Origin: Dehalococcoidia bacterium
Lineage (GTDB): Bacteria > Chloroflexota > Dehalococcoidia > CAUJGQ01
Assembly: GCA_035310145.1 (NCBI GenBank)
Contig: DATGEL010000077.1
Coordinates: 1 to 54,837 of the forward strand
Length of the DNA stretch: 54,837 bases
Direction of reading: 5' to 3'
The notes under the pieces were generated by a model. The model was given only the letters and a program-made list of their open reading frames with translations. It was not told where the DNA came from and did no database searches. Below are positions 24,724-31,913 of the stretch, piece by piece (position 1 is the first letter of the stretch; the number at the start of each line of letters is the position of its first letter). The translations under genes were made by a program, and so were the position numbers.

Positions 24724-25700
24724 TCGCGCCCCGTCTGCTCGGGCGGCAGCGCCGGGCCGGCGAGCGGGCGCGCCTCCATCGCCCAGCGCCCCTCGCCCTC
24801 ACGGCTGCCCGTCGCGTTGTGCGCGGCTTCGGCCTCCTGCGGCAACGGCCGCGCCGGCACGGCGACACGCTGCGCGAGGCGCAAGGCACGGCCCCGTGGC
24901 CGCGCATCGCCAGAGGCTTCGCCCGCACGGTTCAGCCGCCGCTCCAGCCCCGCCAGCGCCCGGCCGCGTACGCCTGCCGGCCGCTGGCGCTCGCCGCGCG
25001 CCGAGCCATGTGCCCAGGGGAAGCGCAGCGGCGGCGGCTGCACGCCGAAGCGCGGCATGATCACTTCCAGGATGATGTACTCGGCCGTCTCGGCCACGAG
25101 CAGCACCGGCCAGGCCACGACGGGCAACAGGTACAGCCAGTAGCGGATGAACCAGGCGATGCCGTCGTTGACGCGCGGATGGATCTGCTGCCACCAGGCG
25201 CCGAGGCCCGCCAGGCCCAGCAGCGCCCCCCCGAGATTGGCGATCTGATGCAGGGTGAGCGAGATACCGTGCTCCGTGGCCGTGCGCCAGGACGGGATCA
25301 GCAGCGCCCAGGCGATCACGCCGATGCAGAGGAACACCCAGAGGAAGGCCGCGCCCGTGAAGATCGTGCGGCTCACGCGCCAGCCGCGGCGCAGCCCGAT
25401 GCCCAGTGAGGCGCCGCGCAGGAAGAGCGTGCCGACGGCGAAGGCGCTGAACGGCCCGGTCAGGAAGGCGACCAGCAACGAGGCCACGGCCGCGGACTCG
25501 ATCGCCACGCGCCAGCCGCGCCGCACGAGCAGCAGCAGGAAGGGCACGGGCGAGATCGTCGCCATCGCCGGGCCGGCGTAGGGCACGTACAGGCTGATCA
25601 GCACGATCAGCACCGCGAGGTCGCCCAGCAGGGCGCCTTCGGCGATCGCACGAGCGTCTGGCGCCCGGTTGCTTGCTGCAGGTGATCTCGCTGGCGTCAA
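24720..25700 (-). CDS. DUF2232-type membrane protein, probable ECF substrate-binding (S) component
   Basis: The first 220 residues of 326 hold about seven hydrophobic helices, including LLGDLAVLIVLISLYVPYAGPAMATISPVPFLLLLVRRGW, an arrangement like the DUF2232 (YybS-like) family. The last 100 residues are a basic, Arg/Ala-rich tail of low complexity. Being first in an operon with two ATPases and a T component, it most likely supplies substrate specificity, probably for a vitamin or similar micronutrient that I cannot name. No riboswitch-like leader was recognised upstream. Confidence 0.78.
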   Translation of the reverse strand: MTPARSPAASNRAPDARAIAEGALLGDLAVLIVLISLYVPYAGPAMATISPVPFLLLLVRRGWRVAIESAAVASLLVAFLTGPFSAFAVGTLFLRGASLGIGLRRGWRVSRTIFTGAAFLWVFLCIGVIAWALLIPSWRTATEHGISLTLHQIANLGGALLGLAGLGAWWQQIHPRVNDGIAWFIRYWLYLLPVVAWPVLLVAETAEYIILEVIMPRFGVQPPPLRFPWAHGSARGERQRPAGVRGRALAGLERRLNRAGEASGDARPRGRALRLAQRVAVPARPLPQEAEAAHNATGSREGEGRWAMEARPLAGPALPPEQTGRE

Positions 25701-25855
25701 GCCGCCCCCCGGGCTGCGCGTGGCGTGCTCCCTCCAGCATACGCCAGTTGGCCGCGATCCGTTTCAAGATAGTAACGCTCGCACATAAGTGGTTTACCGT
25801 TCCGTGCCTCTCGCGTGCGGCACGACACAGTTGTCCCGGCGCGGGCCGGCGTTCC

Positions 25856-25885
25856 TTGCTCTCCGCTTTCGCGGATGTGGGATAC
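25856..25885 (+). promoter_or_regulatory. Possible promoter of ppk
   Basis: TTGCTC and GATACT lie 19 bases apart, about 20-25 bases before ATG 25907. The -10 matches four of six consensus positions. A weak but well-placed candidate. Confidence 0.35.
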
Positions 25886-25906
25886 TGCGCGGAGAGAGGT
25901 GTCTCG

Positions 25907-28351
25907 ATGAACGAGCACTCGTCGCGGGCGCCGCACGGCGATCAGCCCGACGGAGAGGCTCGCGCAACCATTCCCGCGTTCGGCCCGCCGCCCGCAGCAG
26001 CCATGGCGCTGCACAACGAGGGCGGCGCGGCGCCCGGGCTGAACGGCAGCAGCGCGGCGTGGTCGCCGGAAGCCAGCGCCGCCGCGGCGCCGGCGAGCAG
26101 CTCCGCCGCCGCGGCCGAGGCGCGAGCGGTGGGCATGGCGGCGGCCGCGGTGGCCGCGCCGCTGCCCTCGAACCTGCGCGGTGTCCCGGAAGCGGCCGGC
26201 AGCGCCCGCTTTACCAACCGCGAGCTGAGCTGGATCGACTTTAACCAGCGTGTCTTCGCCGAGGCGGAGAACCCGGCGCGGCCGTTGCTGGAGCGCATCA
26301 AGTTTTTAGCGATCTACGGCTCCAACCTCGACGAGTTTATGATGGTGCGCCTGCCCGCCCTGCGCAGCAAGGTCAAGGCCGGCGTCTCCGAGCCGGGGCC
26401 CGACGGCATTCCACCCTCGCGCCTGCTGGCCGAGCTGCGCGCCATCGTCGCCCGCTGCCTTGAGAACGCGGCGCGGCTGCTGCGCGAAGTGCTGATTCCG
26501 GCCCTTGCCGAGCAGGGTGTGCTGCTCGTGCGCCACGCCGATCTGAACCCGCGCCAGCAGGCGGCGCTGCGCGACTACTTTGAGCAGGACGTCTTCCCCG
26601 TCTGCACGCCGCTCGGCTTCGACCCGGCCCACCCCTTCCCCTTCATTTCCAACCAGAGCACCAACCTCGCGGTGCTGCTGCTCGACCCGGAACTGGGCCG
26701 CCGCTTCGCCCGCGTCAAGATTCCCACCGTGTTGCCGCGCCTGGTGGAGGTGCCGCCGGACGCCGAGGCCACGCCGCTGAGCGCGGCCCTGCCGCAGCAG
26801 CACACCTTCATCTGGCTCGACGATCTGCTGGCGGCGCACCTGGGCGCCTTCTTCCCCGGCGTCGCGATCGAGGAGGCGCATCCATTCCGTGTGCTGCGCC
26901 AGGCCGAGCTGGCGATCCAGGAGCTTGAGGCCGCCGACCTGCTGGAGCTGGTGGAGAGCGGCGTGCAGCAGCGGCGCTTCGGCGAAGTGACGGCGCTGCA
27001 GGTGCAGCCCTCGATGCCGGCCGCGCTGCGCACGCTTTTGCTCGAATCCATCGAGGTCGAGCAGCAGGATCTCTACGTGATCGACGGCGTGCCCGGGCTC
27101 AGCTCGTTGATGGAGCTGACGGCGCTGCCACGCCCCGACCTCAAAGACGCGCCCTTCGTGCCGCGTACGCCGATCGAGCTGACGGGCCACGAGGATATGT
27201 TCGAGGCGATCCGCCAGCAGGACGTGCTGCTGCACCATCCCTTCGACAGCTTCGACCCCGTGGTCGAGTTCATCCGCAAGGCGGCGCTGGACCCCGGCGT
27301 GGTCGCGATCAAGCAGACGCTCTACCGGGTCGGCCAGAACTCGCCGATCGTCGAGGCGCTGCTGGAGGCGGCGGAGTGGGAGAAGCAGGTCACGGTCCTG
27401 GTCGAGCTGAAGGCGCGCTTCGACGAAGAGCACAACATCGACTGGGCCAGGCGGTTGGAGCAGGCGGGCGTGCACGTCGTCTACGGTCTGCTCGGCCTCA
27501 AGGTGCACTGCAAGCTGGCCCTGGTGGTACGGCGCGAGCGCGAGGGGTTGCGCCGCTACGTGCACATCGGCACAGGCAACTACAACGCCGCCACCGCCCG
27601 CGCCTACACCGACCTGGGGCTGCTCACCTGCCGGCCGGAGATCGGCGCCGACGTCTCCGAGATCTTCAACTACCTCACCGGCTACTCGCGCCAGACCGAG
27701 TACCGGCGGCTCTTAGTCGCGCCCGTGAACATGCGGCACGAGCTGCTGCGCCGCATCGACCGCGAGATCGGCCACGCCCGCCGCGGCGGCCATGCCCGCC
27801 TGATCTTCAAGATGAACGCCCTGGTGGACCCGGAGATGATCGACGCGCTTTACCGCGCTTCGGCCGCGGGTGTGCAGGTGGATCTGATCGTGCGCGGCAT
27901 CTGCTGCCTGCGGCCCGGCGCGCCTGGCCTGAGCGAGACCATCCGCGTGGTCAGCATCGTCGGCCGCCTGCTGGAGCACAGCCGTCTCTACTACTTCCAC
28001 AACGGCGGCGGCGGCGAAGAGGAGCTGCTGCTGGGCAGCGCCGACCTGATGCCGCGCAACCTCGACTACCGCGTGGAGACGCTGGCGCCGGTCGAAGACG
28101 CGGGCATCAAGCGCTACCTGGTCGACGACGTGCTCAACGGCTACCTGCATGACAACGTGCAGGCCACGCTGCTGGGGCCGGACGGTATCTACCGCCGCCC
28201 GCAGCGCGGCGCCGAGGAGCCGCGCATCGACATGCAGGCGCGCCTGATCAACGCGCCGGATCTGCTCGTACGCCGCATGGCCGAGAGCGACGACATCACC
28301 ACGAGCTGGCACAGCGTCGATCGACCTCGCCCCCTCTGGATCGACGAGTAG
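25907..28351 (+). CDS. ppk1: Polyphosphate kinase 1
   Basis: Reversibly polymerises the gamma-phosphate of ATP into polyphosphate. After about 85 low-complexity Ala/Pro/Gly residues, the PPK N-domain begins with RFTNRELSWIDFNQRVFAEAE and FLAIYGSNLDEFMMVR. DVLLHHPFDSFDPVVEF, then GLLGLKVHCKLALVVRR with the autophosphorylated His, RYVHIGTGNYNAATARAYTDLGLLT and RLYYFHNGG complete the catalytic domains. ATG 25907 with GGAGAGAGG upstream gives 814 aa, longer than the usual 690-720 only because of the N-terminal leader. No ppx neighbour is seen. Confidence 0.97.
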   Translation: MNEHSSRAPHGDQPDGEARATIPAFGPPPAAAMALHNEGGAAPGLNGSSAAWSPEASAAAAPASSSAAAAEARAVGMAAAAVAAPLPSNLRGVPEAAGSARFTNRELSWIDFNQRVFAEAENPARPLLERIKFLAIYGSNLDEFMMVRLPALRSKVKAGVSEPGPDGIPPSRLLAELRAIVARCLENAARLLREVLIPALAEQGVLLVRHADLNPRQQAALRDYFEQDVFPVCTPLGFDPAHPFPFISNQSTNLAVLLLDPELGRRFARVKIPTVLPRLVEVPPDAEATPLSAALPQQHTFIWLDDLLAAHLGAFFPGVAIEEAHPFRVLRQAELAIQELEAADLLELVESGVQQRRFGEVTALQVQPSMPAALRTLLLESIEVEQQDLYVIDGVPGLSSLMELTALPRPDLKDAPFVPRTPIELTGHEDMFEAIRQQDVLLHHPFDSFDPVVEFIRKAALDPGVVAIKQTLYRVGQNSPIVEALLEAAEWEKQVTVLVELKARFDEEHNIDWARRLEQAGVHVVYGLLGLKVHCKLALVVRREREGLRRYVHIGTGNYNAATARAYTDLGLLTCRPEIGADVSEIFNYLTGYSRQTEYRRLLVAPVNMRHELLRRIDREIGHARRGGHARLIFKMNALVDPEMIDALYRASAAGVQVDLIVRGICCLRPGAPGLSETIRVVSIVGRLLEHSRLYYFHNGGGGEEELLLGSADLMPRNLDYRVETLAPVEDAGIKRYLVDDVLNGYLHDNVQATLLGPDGIYRRPQRGAEEPRIDMQARLINAPDLLVRRMAESDDITTSWHSVDRPRPLWIDE

Positions 28352-28372
28352 CGCGCCGATGGCCGGCTGGCC

Positions 28373-28423
28373 GCTGCGGAGCACACCTCGCCAGGTGATG
28401 GTGGTTCACCCTCACTTTTGCTG
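28373..28423 (+). repeat. ~50-bp repeat, copy 1 (forward)
   Basis: Contains GCACACCTCGCCAGGTGATG then GTGGTTCACCCTCACTTTTG. The core CACCTCGCCAGGTG can form a five-base stem with a CGCC loop. Copies 2 and 3 are in the opposite orientation, so copy 1 pairs with each as a terminal inverted repeat. It starts about 20 bases after the ppk1 stop. The rest of 28424-28581 is non-coding and I see nothing else in it. Confidence 0.85.
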
Positions 28424-28581
28424 ACGACGGTCGGCCGGGGCTTGGTACCGCACCACCCTGAGCGCGACGTCCGGTGTTCGCGCCGGCGAACGACCGTCAG
28501 CAGCCGTGGGTGCGGGTCGTGCCGCGCCTCTGTGGGGGCAAGCGACGACCCTGACACCCACTGGTGACCATGCTGACCTGG

Positions 28582-28631
28582 CTCTCACCAAGTGTAAGGG
28601 AGAGCCACCACCATCTGGCGAGGTGTGGTTA
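28582..28631 (-). repeat. ~50-bp repeat, copy 2 (inverted)
   Basis: Reads CTCTCACCAAGTGTAAGGGA ... CACCATCTGGCGAGGTGTGG on +. Its reverse complement aligns with copy 1 over about 45 bases with a few mismatches. Copies 1 and 2 bound a 259-bp MITE-sized segment. Confidence 0.8.
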
Positions 28632-28712
28632 CCAGCTCTGTAAGCGACGTAATCGTTTCGTAAGAAAGTTTGCCTATGGTCTGCTTGGTCGAATGATAAG
28701 CAAGAACGAGGA

Positions 28713-29129
28713 TTGAAAGTGAAACGCGTTCTTCTGGCCGTCAGTCTTGTAGCGGTTGTGGCATTCAGCGCCCAAGTTTTGGGGGTGTCCGCGCCACATG
28801 CGTCGGCCTCTGTCACAAAGGGCAATTTGTTCTTCGACGGAAACATAGTGGGCACAGTTGTTACTCCTGTCAGCATCCCGGGTGAAGGAACGGATCCTTT
28901 TTACAAGGTGACAAACGGCGTCGCCGGCCAACTTGGTGTCGCGGGGGTGGCCCCAGGGAGCCCTGGCTACCACGGCGGTCACTGGGCAGTCAGTACCGTC
29001 AGCTTTCATGTGGGGGTCGTTCCTTATCTGCTGACCTCTGCAGCAGCGGTGCAGAGTGCGCTGTCGAAAGGCGACGTGACGGTGACCCGCGCTCCGGCGG
29101 CAGACTTCCTCTGCCCGATTCAGCCGTGA
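28713..29129 (+). CDS. Small secreted protein of unknown function
   Basis: A 138-aa product with a clear signal peptide: KVKRVLLAVSLVAVVAFSAQ, a hydrophobic core, and a likely cut after HASA. The mature part is about 100 aa, with FYKVTNGVAGQLGVAGVAPG, a GYHGGHW motif and a C-terminal FLCPIQP motif with its only cysteine. I recall similar short secreted proteins with a GG-W motif and an F-x-C-P ending in other prokaryotes, but cannot name a family. TTG 28713 or GTG 28719 may be the start. Base composition is visibly less GC-rich than that of neighbours, and it lies between mobile-element traces, suggesting acquisition by transfer. Confidence 0.75.
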   Translation: MKVKRVLLAVSLVAVVAFSAQVLGVSAPHASASVTKGNLFFDGNIVGTVVTPVSIPGEGTDPFYKVTNGVAGQLGVAGVAPGSPGYHGGHWAVSTVSFHVGVVPYLLTSAAAVQSALSKGDVTVTRAPAADFLCPIQP

Positions 29130-29141
29130 CTGAGAGTCTGT

Positions 29142-29325
29142 TCACAGAAGATCGGCGCGTTTGAAGGTGTGGCAGGCGCAATCAAGGCGGAGCAGCGCGT
29201 CGTGTGTGGCAGTTAGCTGCTCAAAGTAGACCAGCAGCCGGCGAAGGTCGGTTGCTCCAGGAAAACGCTCGCTCTACCACCCGGTGCCGCGCTTTGTACA
29301 CCCGGTTGGCCTGCTGTGAGGAGCG
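29142..29325 (-). pseudogene. Decayed 3' end of an IS5-type transposase
   Basis: The - strand reads NRVYKARHRVVERAFSW in one frame. After a frameshift it continues DLRRLLVYFEQLTATHDALL and RLDCACHTFKRADLL before a stop. Together these match the end of IS5-group DDE transposases (family pattern R-W-V-V-E-R-T-F-S-W-L then R-R-L-x-x-x-Y-E), including the catalytic Glu. Only about 60 codons remain, with at least one frameshift. GAGTCTGTTCACAG at 29133-29146, just outside the stop, resembles an IS5-type terminal sequence. The catalytic Asp residues are missing, so it is inactive. Confidence 0.8.
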
Positions 29326-29333
29326 GCGGACTG

Positions 29334-29389
29334 ACTCTCACCAAGAGTGAGGATGAACCGCCATCACCTGGCGAGGTGTGCTGCGGAGC
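29334..29389 (-). repeat. ~50-bp repeat, copy 3 (inverted)
   Basis: Reads CTCTCACCAAGAGTGAGGAT ... CATCACCTGGCGAGGTGTGC on +. Its reverse complement matches copy 1 closely, including the shared flank near CAGCACACCTCGCC. Copies 1 and 3 therefore bracket a 1017-bp segment holding the secreted protein gene and the transposase remnant. The 118 bases from here to the acetyltransferase stop hold nothing recognisable. Confidence 0.85.
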
Positions 29390-29507
29390 CTGTGCACCCG
29401 TTCGAGCGCGGCCGCCGGAGCGCGGCGCAACCGTCGGAGACTTCCAAGCCAACGGCCGGCCGCAGCCGCGACCCACGGCTCGCTGATGTGGGCAACATTG
29501 GTCCCAC

Positions 29508-30737
29508 TCAGAAGTGATCCATACAGTAGGGCAGGAAGTCGCCGCGGAAGAGCGCGTCCGCGGTTGCCAGCGTCCGCGGAACGACGGCGCCGTGCAGCAG
29601 GCCGAGGCGGGCGAGCAGCGTGGCCGTCGCGCTGCCGCAGGACAGCATCGCCAGCGCCCGCGGCGAGAGGGTGAGTTCCGGCTCGTGTCCGCTGCGCCGC
29701 ACCCGCGCCGCCCCGCCTTCGACCGCAAGCTCCCAAACGCCGCTGTTCCAGGGGCACAGCTCGTCATCGACGGCGAAGCGCAGCCGCCCGTCGGCAGCGT
29801 AACCGCGGCCTTCCAGCGCGGCCGGAAGATCGACCAGTCGCAGCCAGGATCCATCGACTGCCCGCGTGTGCAGATCGCGGGGTTCCTGCACACTGCAGAA
29901 GAGCGGATCGTCGGCCGGCAGCGCGTTGAACAGCACCGTGTGGGCACGGTCGTAGGCGGCGAGATACTGGATCAGCGCCCGGTGCGCCGCGGGGCTGTGC
30001 CAGACGAGGTCGCGCACCTCGATCTTGACGTTGCCGCTGCCGTGCTCGGCCGGCGCCTGCTCTACGTGGTAAAGCAGATAGCCCCGCACCTCGCCCGCCT
30101 CCTCGTAGGCGGCGATCAACTCCGGGGCATCATCCGGATCCCATTGCCGCAGCAGGCCGCCGAGCCACCAGTGACTGCTGCGGCGCAGCATCAGCGTGCG
30201 CGGCGTGGCGAAGCGTTCGTACGCGGGGGCGATGCGGTCCATCACCTCAGCATGCGGCACGAGGCGTACGCGGCCCGGCGTGGCGACCTCGTCCACGAAG
30301 GCCAGGCGGCGGGCATCGAACGCCGGCATCTGGCAGGCGTAACCCAGGCCGTAACCGAAGCGCTGGTAGATCGCGGCCATACTCGCCCAGAGCATGGAGA
30401 GCGCCTGCTCCTGCTCGCGCTGGCGCTGGAAGGCGCGGCGCAACAGTTCCCGCAGGTGGCCGCGGCGGCGGTGCGCCGGCGAGGTGACCACACCGGTCAG
30501 TCCGCCACAGGCGATCTCACGCCGGCCCCAGACGACGGTGAAGGGACGCACGGTGAGCCTCGCCGCCACCTCATCTCCAGCGAACGCCGCCAGGTGTGCG
30601 TCCGCCGGATACCAGCCCGCGTCGCCGAGCCGCCTGTCGATCTCCGCCTGCGCCGTCGAGTTGCCGAAGCCGAGCTGGCGGGTGTAGAGCACGCGGGCCA
30701 TTTCGTCCGGCCGCGGCTGGCGATACTCGATGCTCAT
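29508..30737 (-). CDS. Eis-like GNAT N-acetyltransferase
   Basis: A 409-aa protein with the three-part Eis layout. The N-terminal GNAT domain (about 1-145) has ACGGLTGVVTSPAHRRRGHLRELL, the acetyl-CoA pyrophosphate loop. A second GNAT-like domain (about 150-300) and an SCP2-like C-terminal domain (DGRLRFAVDDELCPWN ... LTLSPRALAMLSCG) follow. The protein ends LPYCMDHF; in this family the C-terminal carboxylate acts as the general acid/base. Eis enzymes acetylate amines such as aminoglycosides, but the substrate here is unknown. The start ATG overlaps the stop of the next gene upstream. Confidence 0.9.
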   Translation of the reverse strand: MSIEYRQPRPDEMARVLYTRQLGFGNSTAQAEIDRRLGDAGWYPADAHLAAFAGDEVAARLTVRPFTVVWGRREIACGGLTGVVTSPAHRRRGHLRELLRRAFQRQREQEQALSMLWASMAAIYQRFGYGLGYACQMPAFDARRLAFVDEVATPGRVRLVPHAEVMDRIAPAYERFATPRTLMLRRSSHWWLGGLLRQWDPDDAPELIAAYEEAGEVRGYLLYHVEQAPAEHGSGNVKIEVRDLVWHSPAAHRALIQYLAAYDRAHTVLFNALPADDPLFCSVQEPRDLHTRAVDGSWLRLVDLPAALEGRGYAADGRLRFAVDDELCPWNSGVWELAVEGGAARVRRSGHEPELTLSPRALAMLSCGSATATLLARLGLLHGAVVPRTLATADALFRGDFLPYCMDHF

Positions 30738-31102
30738 GGCGGCTCCTGATCAAGGCCGGCCCGCAGCCAGCCCAGCATCTGCCGGATCTGTTCATACGCC
30801 CGCAGGCGGGCGGCGTCGCTGCCCTCGGCTTCGGCCGCGACGCACGCCTGCCACATGCGGCCAACGGTGGACGGGCCAAGCTCCAGCAGCCCCTCGCTGC
30901 CGCCGGCGGCCCAGCGGGCCAGCACGTAGCGGCACAGCGCGCCGAGCGGAATGCCGGTGTTGCGGCTCAGCGTCCGCAGCGTGCTCAGCGGCTCGACCAG
31001 GGAGTAGAGCGCTACCTCGTGCTTGAAGTTGGCGTCGGGGTCGTCTTCCGGCCACGGCCCGGCCCAGCGCGCGAGGCGGATCAGCGGCTCGTCCTCAGCC
31101 AT
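30734..31102 (-). CDS. DUF6027-like small protein
   Basis: A 122-aa, mostly helical protein. Its pattern, NFKHEVALYSLVEPLSTLRTLSRNTGIPLGALCRYVLARWAAGGSEGLLELGP and a C-terminal LRAYEQIRQMLGWLRAGLD, matches what I recall as DUF6027, a family of unknown function mostly from actinobacteria. The family name is from memory. Its end overlaps the acetyltransferase start by four bases and it begins 10 bases after the nicotinamidase stop, so all three are probably one operon. Confidence 0.72.
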   Translation of the reverse strand: MAEDEPLIRLARWAGPWPEDDPDANFKHEVALYSLVEPLSTLRTLSRNTGIPLGALCRYVLARWAAGGSEGLLELGPSTVGRMWQACVAAEAEGSDAARLRAYEQIRQMLGWLRAGLDQEPP

Positions 31103-31111
31103 CGCGCCGGC

Positions 31112-31708
31112 TCAGCCCGCGAGCCGCGCCAGCGTGGCCGTCTCGGCGCCGGCCGCGACCATCTGCTCAATCGCCAGCTCGGCGTCGTGGGCCTGCAGGT
31201 TGACGCCACGGCTGGCGTCGAGCAGCAGTGTGGCGGCGAAGCCCTCTGCCAGCGCGTCCAGCACCGTGGCCTTCGCGCAGTAGTCGGTGGCAAGCCCTCC
31301 GACGCAGACGCGCCGCACGCCGGCCGCCCGCAGCAGCGCCGCCAGCCCCGTACCGTCCGCAAGACGCGCCTGGAAGCCGGAGTAGGCGTCCTCCTCCGCG
31401 CCCATACCCTTCGAAACGATCTGTGTGCCGGCCGGCAGTTTCAAATCGGGATGGAAGGCGCCGCCTTGAGTCTCCTGCACGCAGTGCGGCGGCCAGACGC
31501 CGCCAAACGCCTGGAAGTGCGTGGTGCGCGCCGGGTGCCAGTCGCGCGTGGCGAACACCGGCCGGCCGGCCGCGGCGAAGCGGCTCGCGTACTCGTTCAG
31601 CACCGGCACGACGGCATCGCCCTCGGCCACGGCCAGCGAGCCGCCCGGACAGAAGTCGTTCTGCACGTCGACGACGATCAGCGCCGCGTCGCTCAGATCG
31701 GCGGCCAT
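31112..31708 (-). CDS. pncA: Nicotinamidase
   Basis: Hydrolyses nicotinamide to nicotinate in NAD salvage. The isochorismatase-fold triad is complete: Asp in IVVDVQNDFCPGGSL, Lys in IVSKGM and the nucleophile Cys in GLATDYCAKATVLDA. Metal ligands are in TRDWHPARTTHF. ATG 31708 with GGAGG 9 bases upstream gives 198 aa, the usual length; the open frame to 31801 is not needed. First gene of a probable three-gene operon with the DUF and Eis-like genes. Confidence 0.94.
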   Translation of the reverse strand: MAADLSDAALIVVDVQNDFCPGGSLAVAEGDAVVPVLNEYASRFAAAGRPVFATRDWHPARTTHFQAFGGVWPPHCVQETQGGAFHPDLKLPAGTQIVSKGMGAEEDAYSGFQARLADGTGLAALLRAAGVRRVCVGGLATDYCAKATVLDALAEGFAATLLLDASRGVNLQAHDAELAIEQMVAAGAETATLARLAG

Positions 31709-31871
31709 GATGGCTTCCTCCGACGGCTGACCGTATCTCGGGTCGAGCCGGTCCGTGCGCATCGATGATATACCGCGCCGGCACGGCGGAGCCGCACCCA
31801 CGCTTGCGCACGCGCCAAAGGGAGCGCCGGCATCGTGGATGGCGGTGTGCGCACCGTGATCGCTGGCTTGC

Positions 31872-31877
31872 TAGAAT
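31872..31877 (+). promoter_or_regulatory. Extended -10 element before the giant regulator
   Basis: TGCTAGAAT (31869-31877) is an extended -10 sequence 36 bases upstream of ATG 31914. No convincing -35 is visible, which extended -10 promoters tolerate. Confidence 0.45.
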
Positions 31878-31913
31878 GAGCCGAACCGTTCGGCGCCAGC
31901 GCGTGAGGCGGCC

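Noticed and set aside
29213-29947. 244-aa - strand frame overlapping the Eis-like gene end and the IS remnant
   Set aside because: Its residues over 29508-29947 are an out-of-frame shadow of the acetyltransferase. The part over 29213-29330 is the decayed transposase tail, reported separately.
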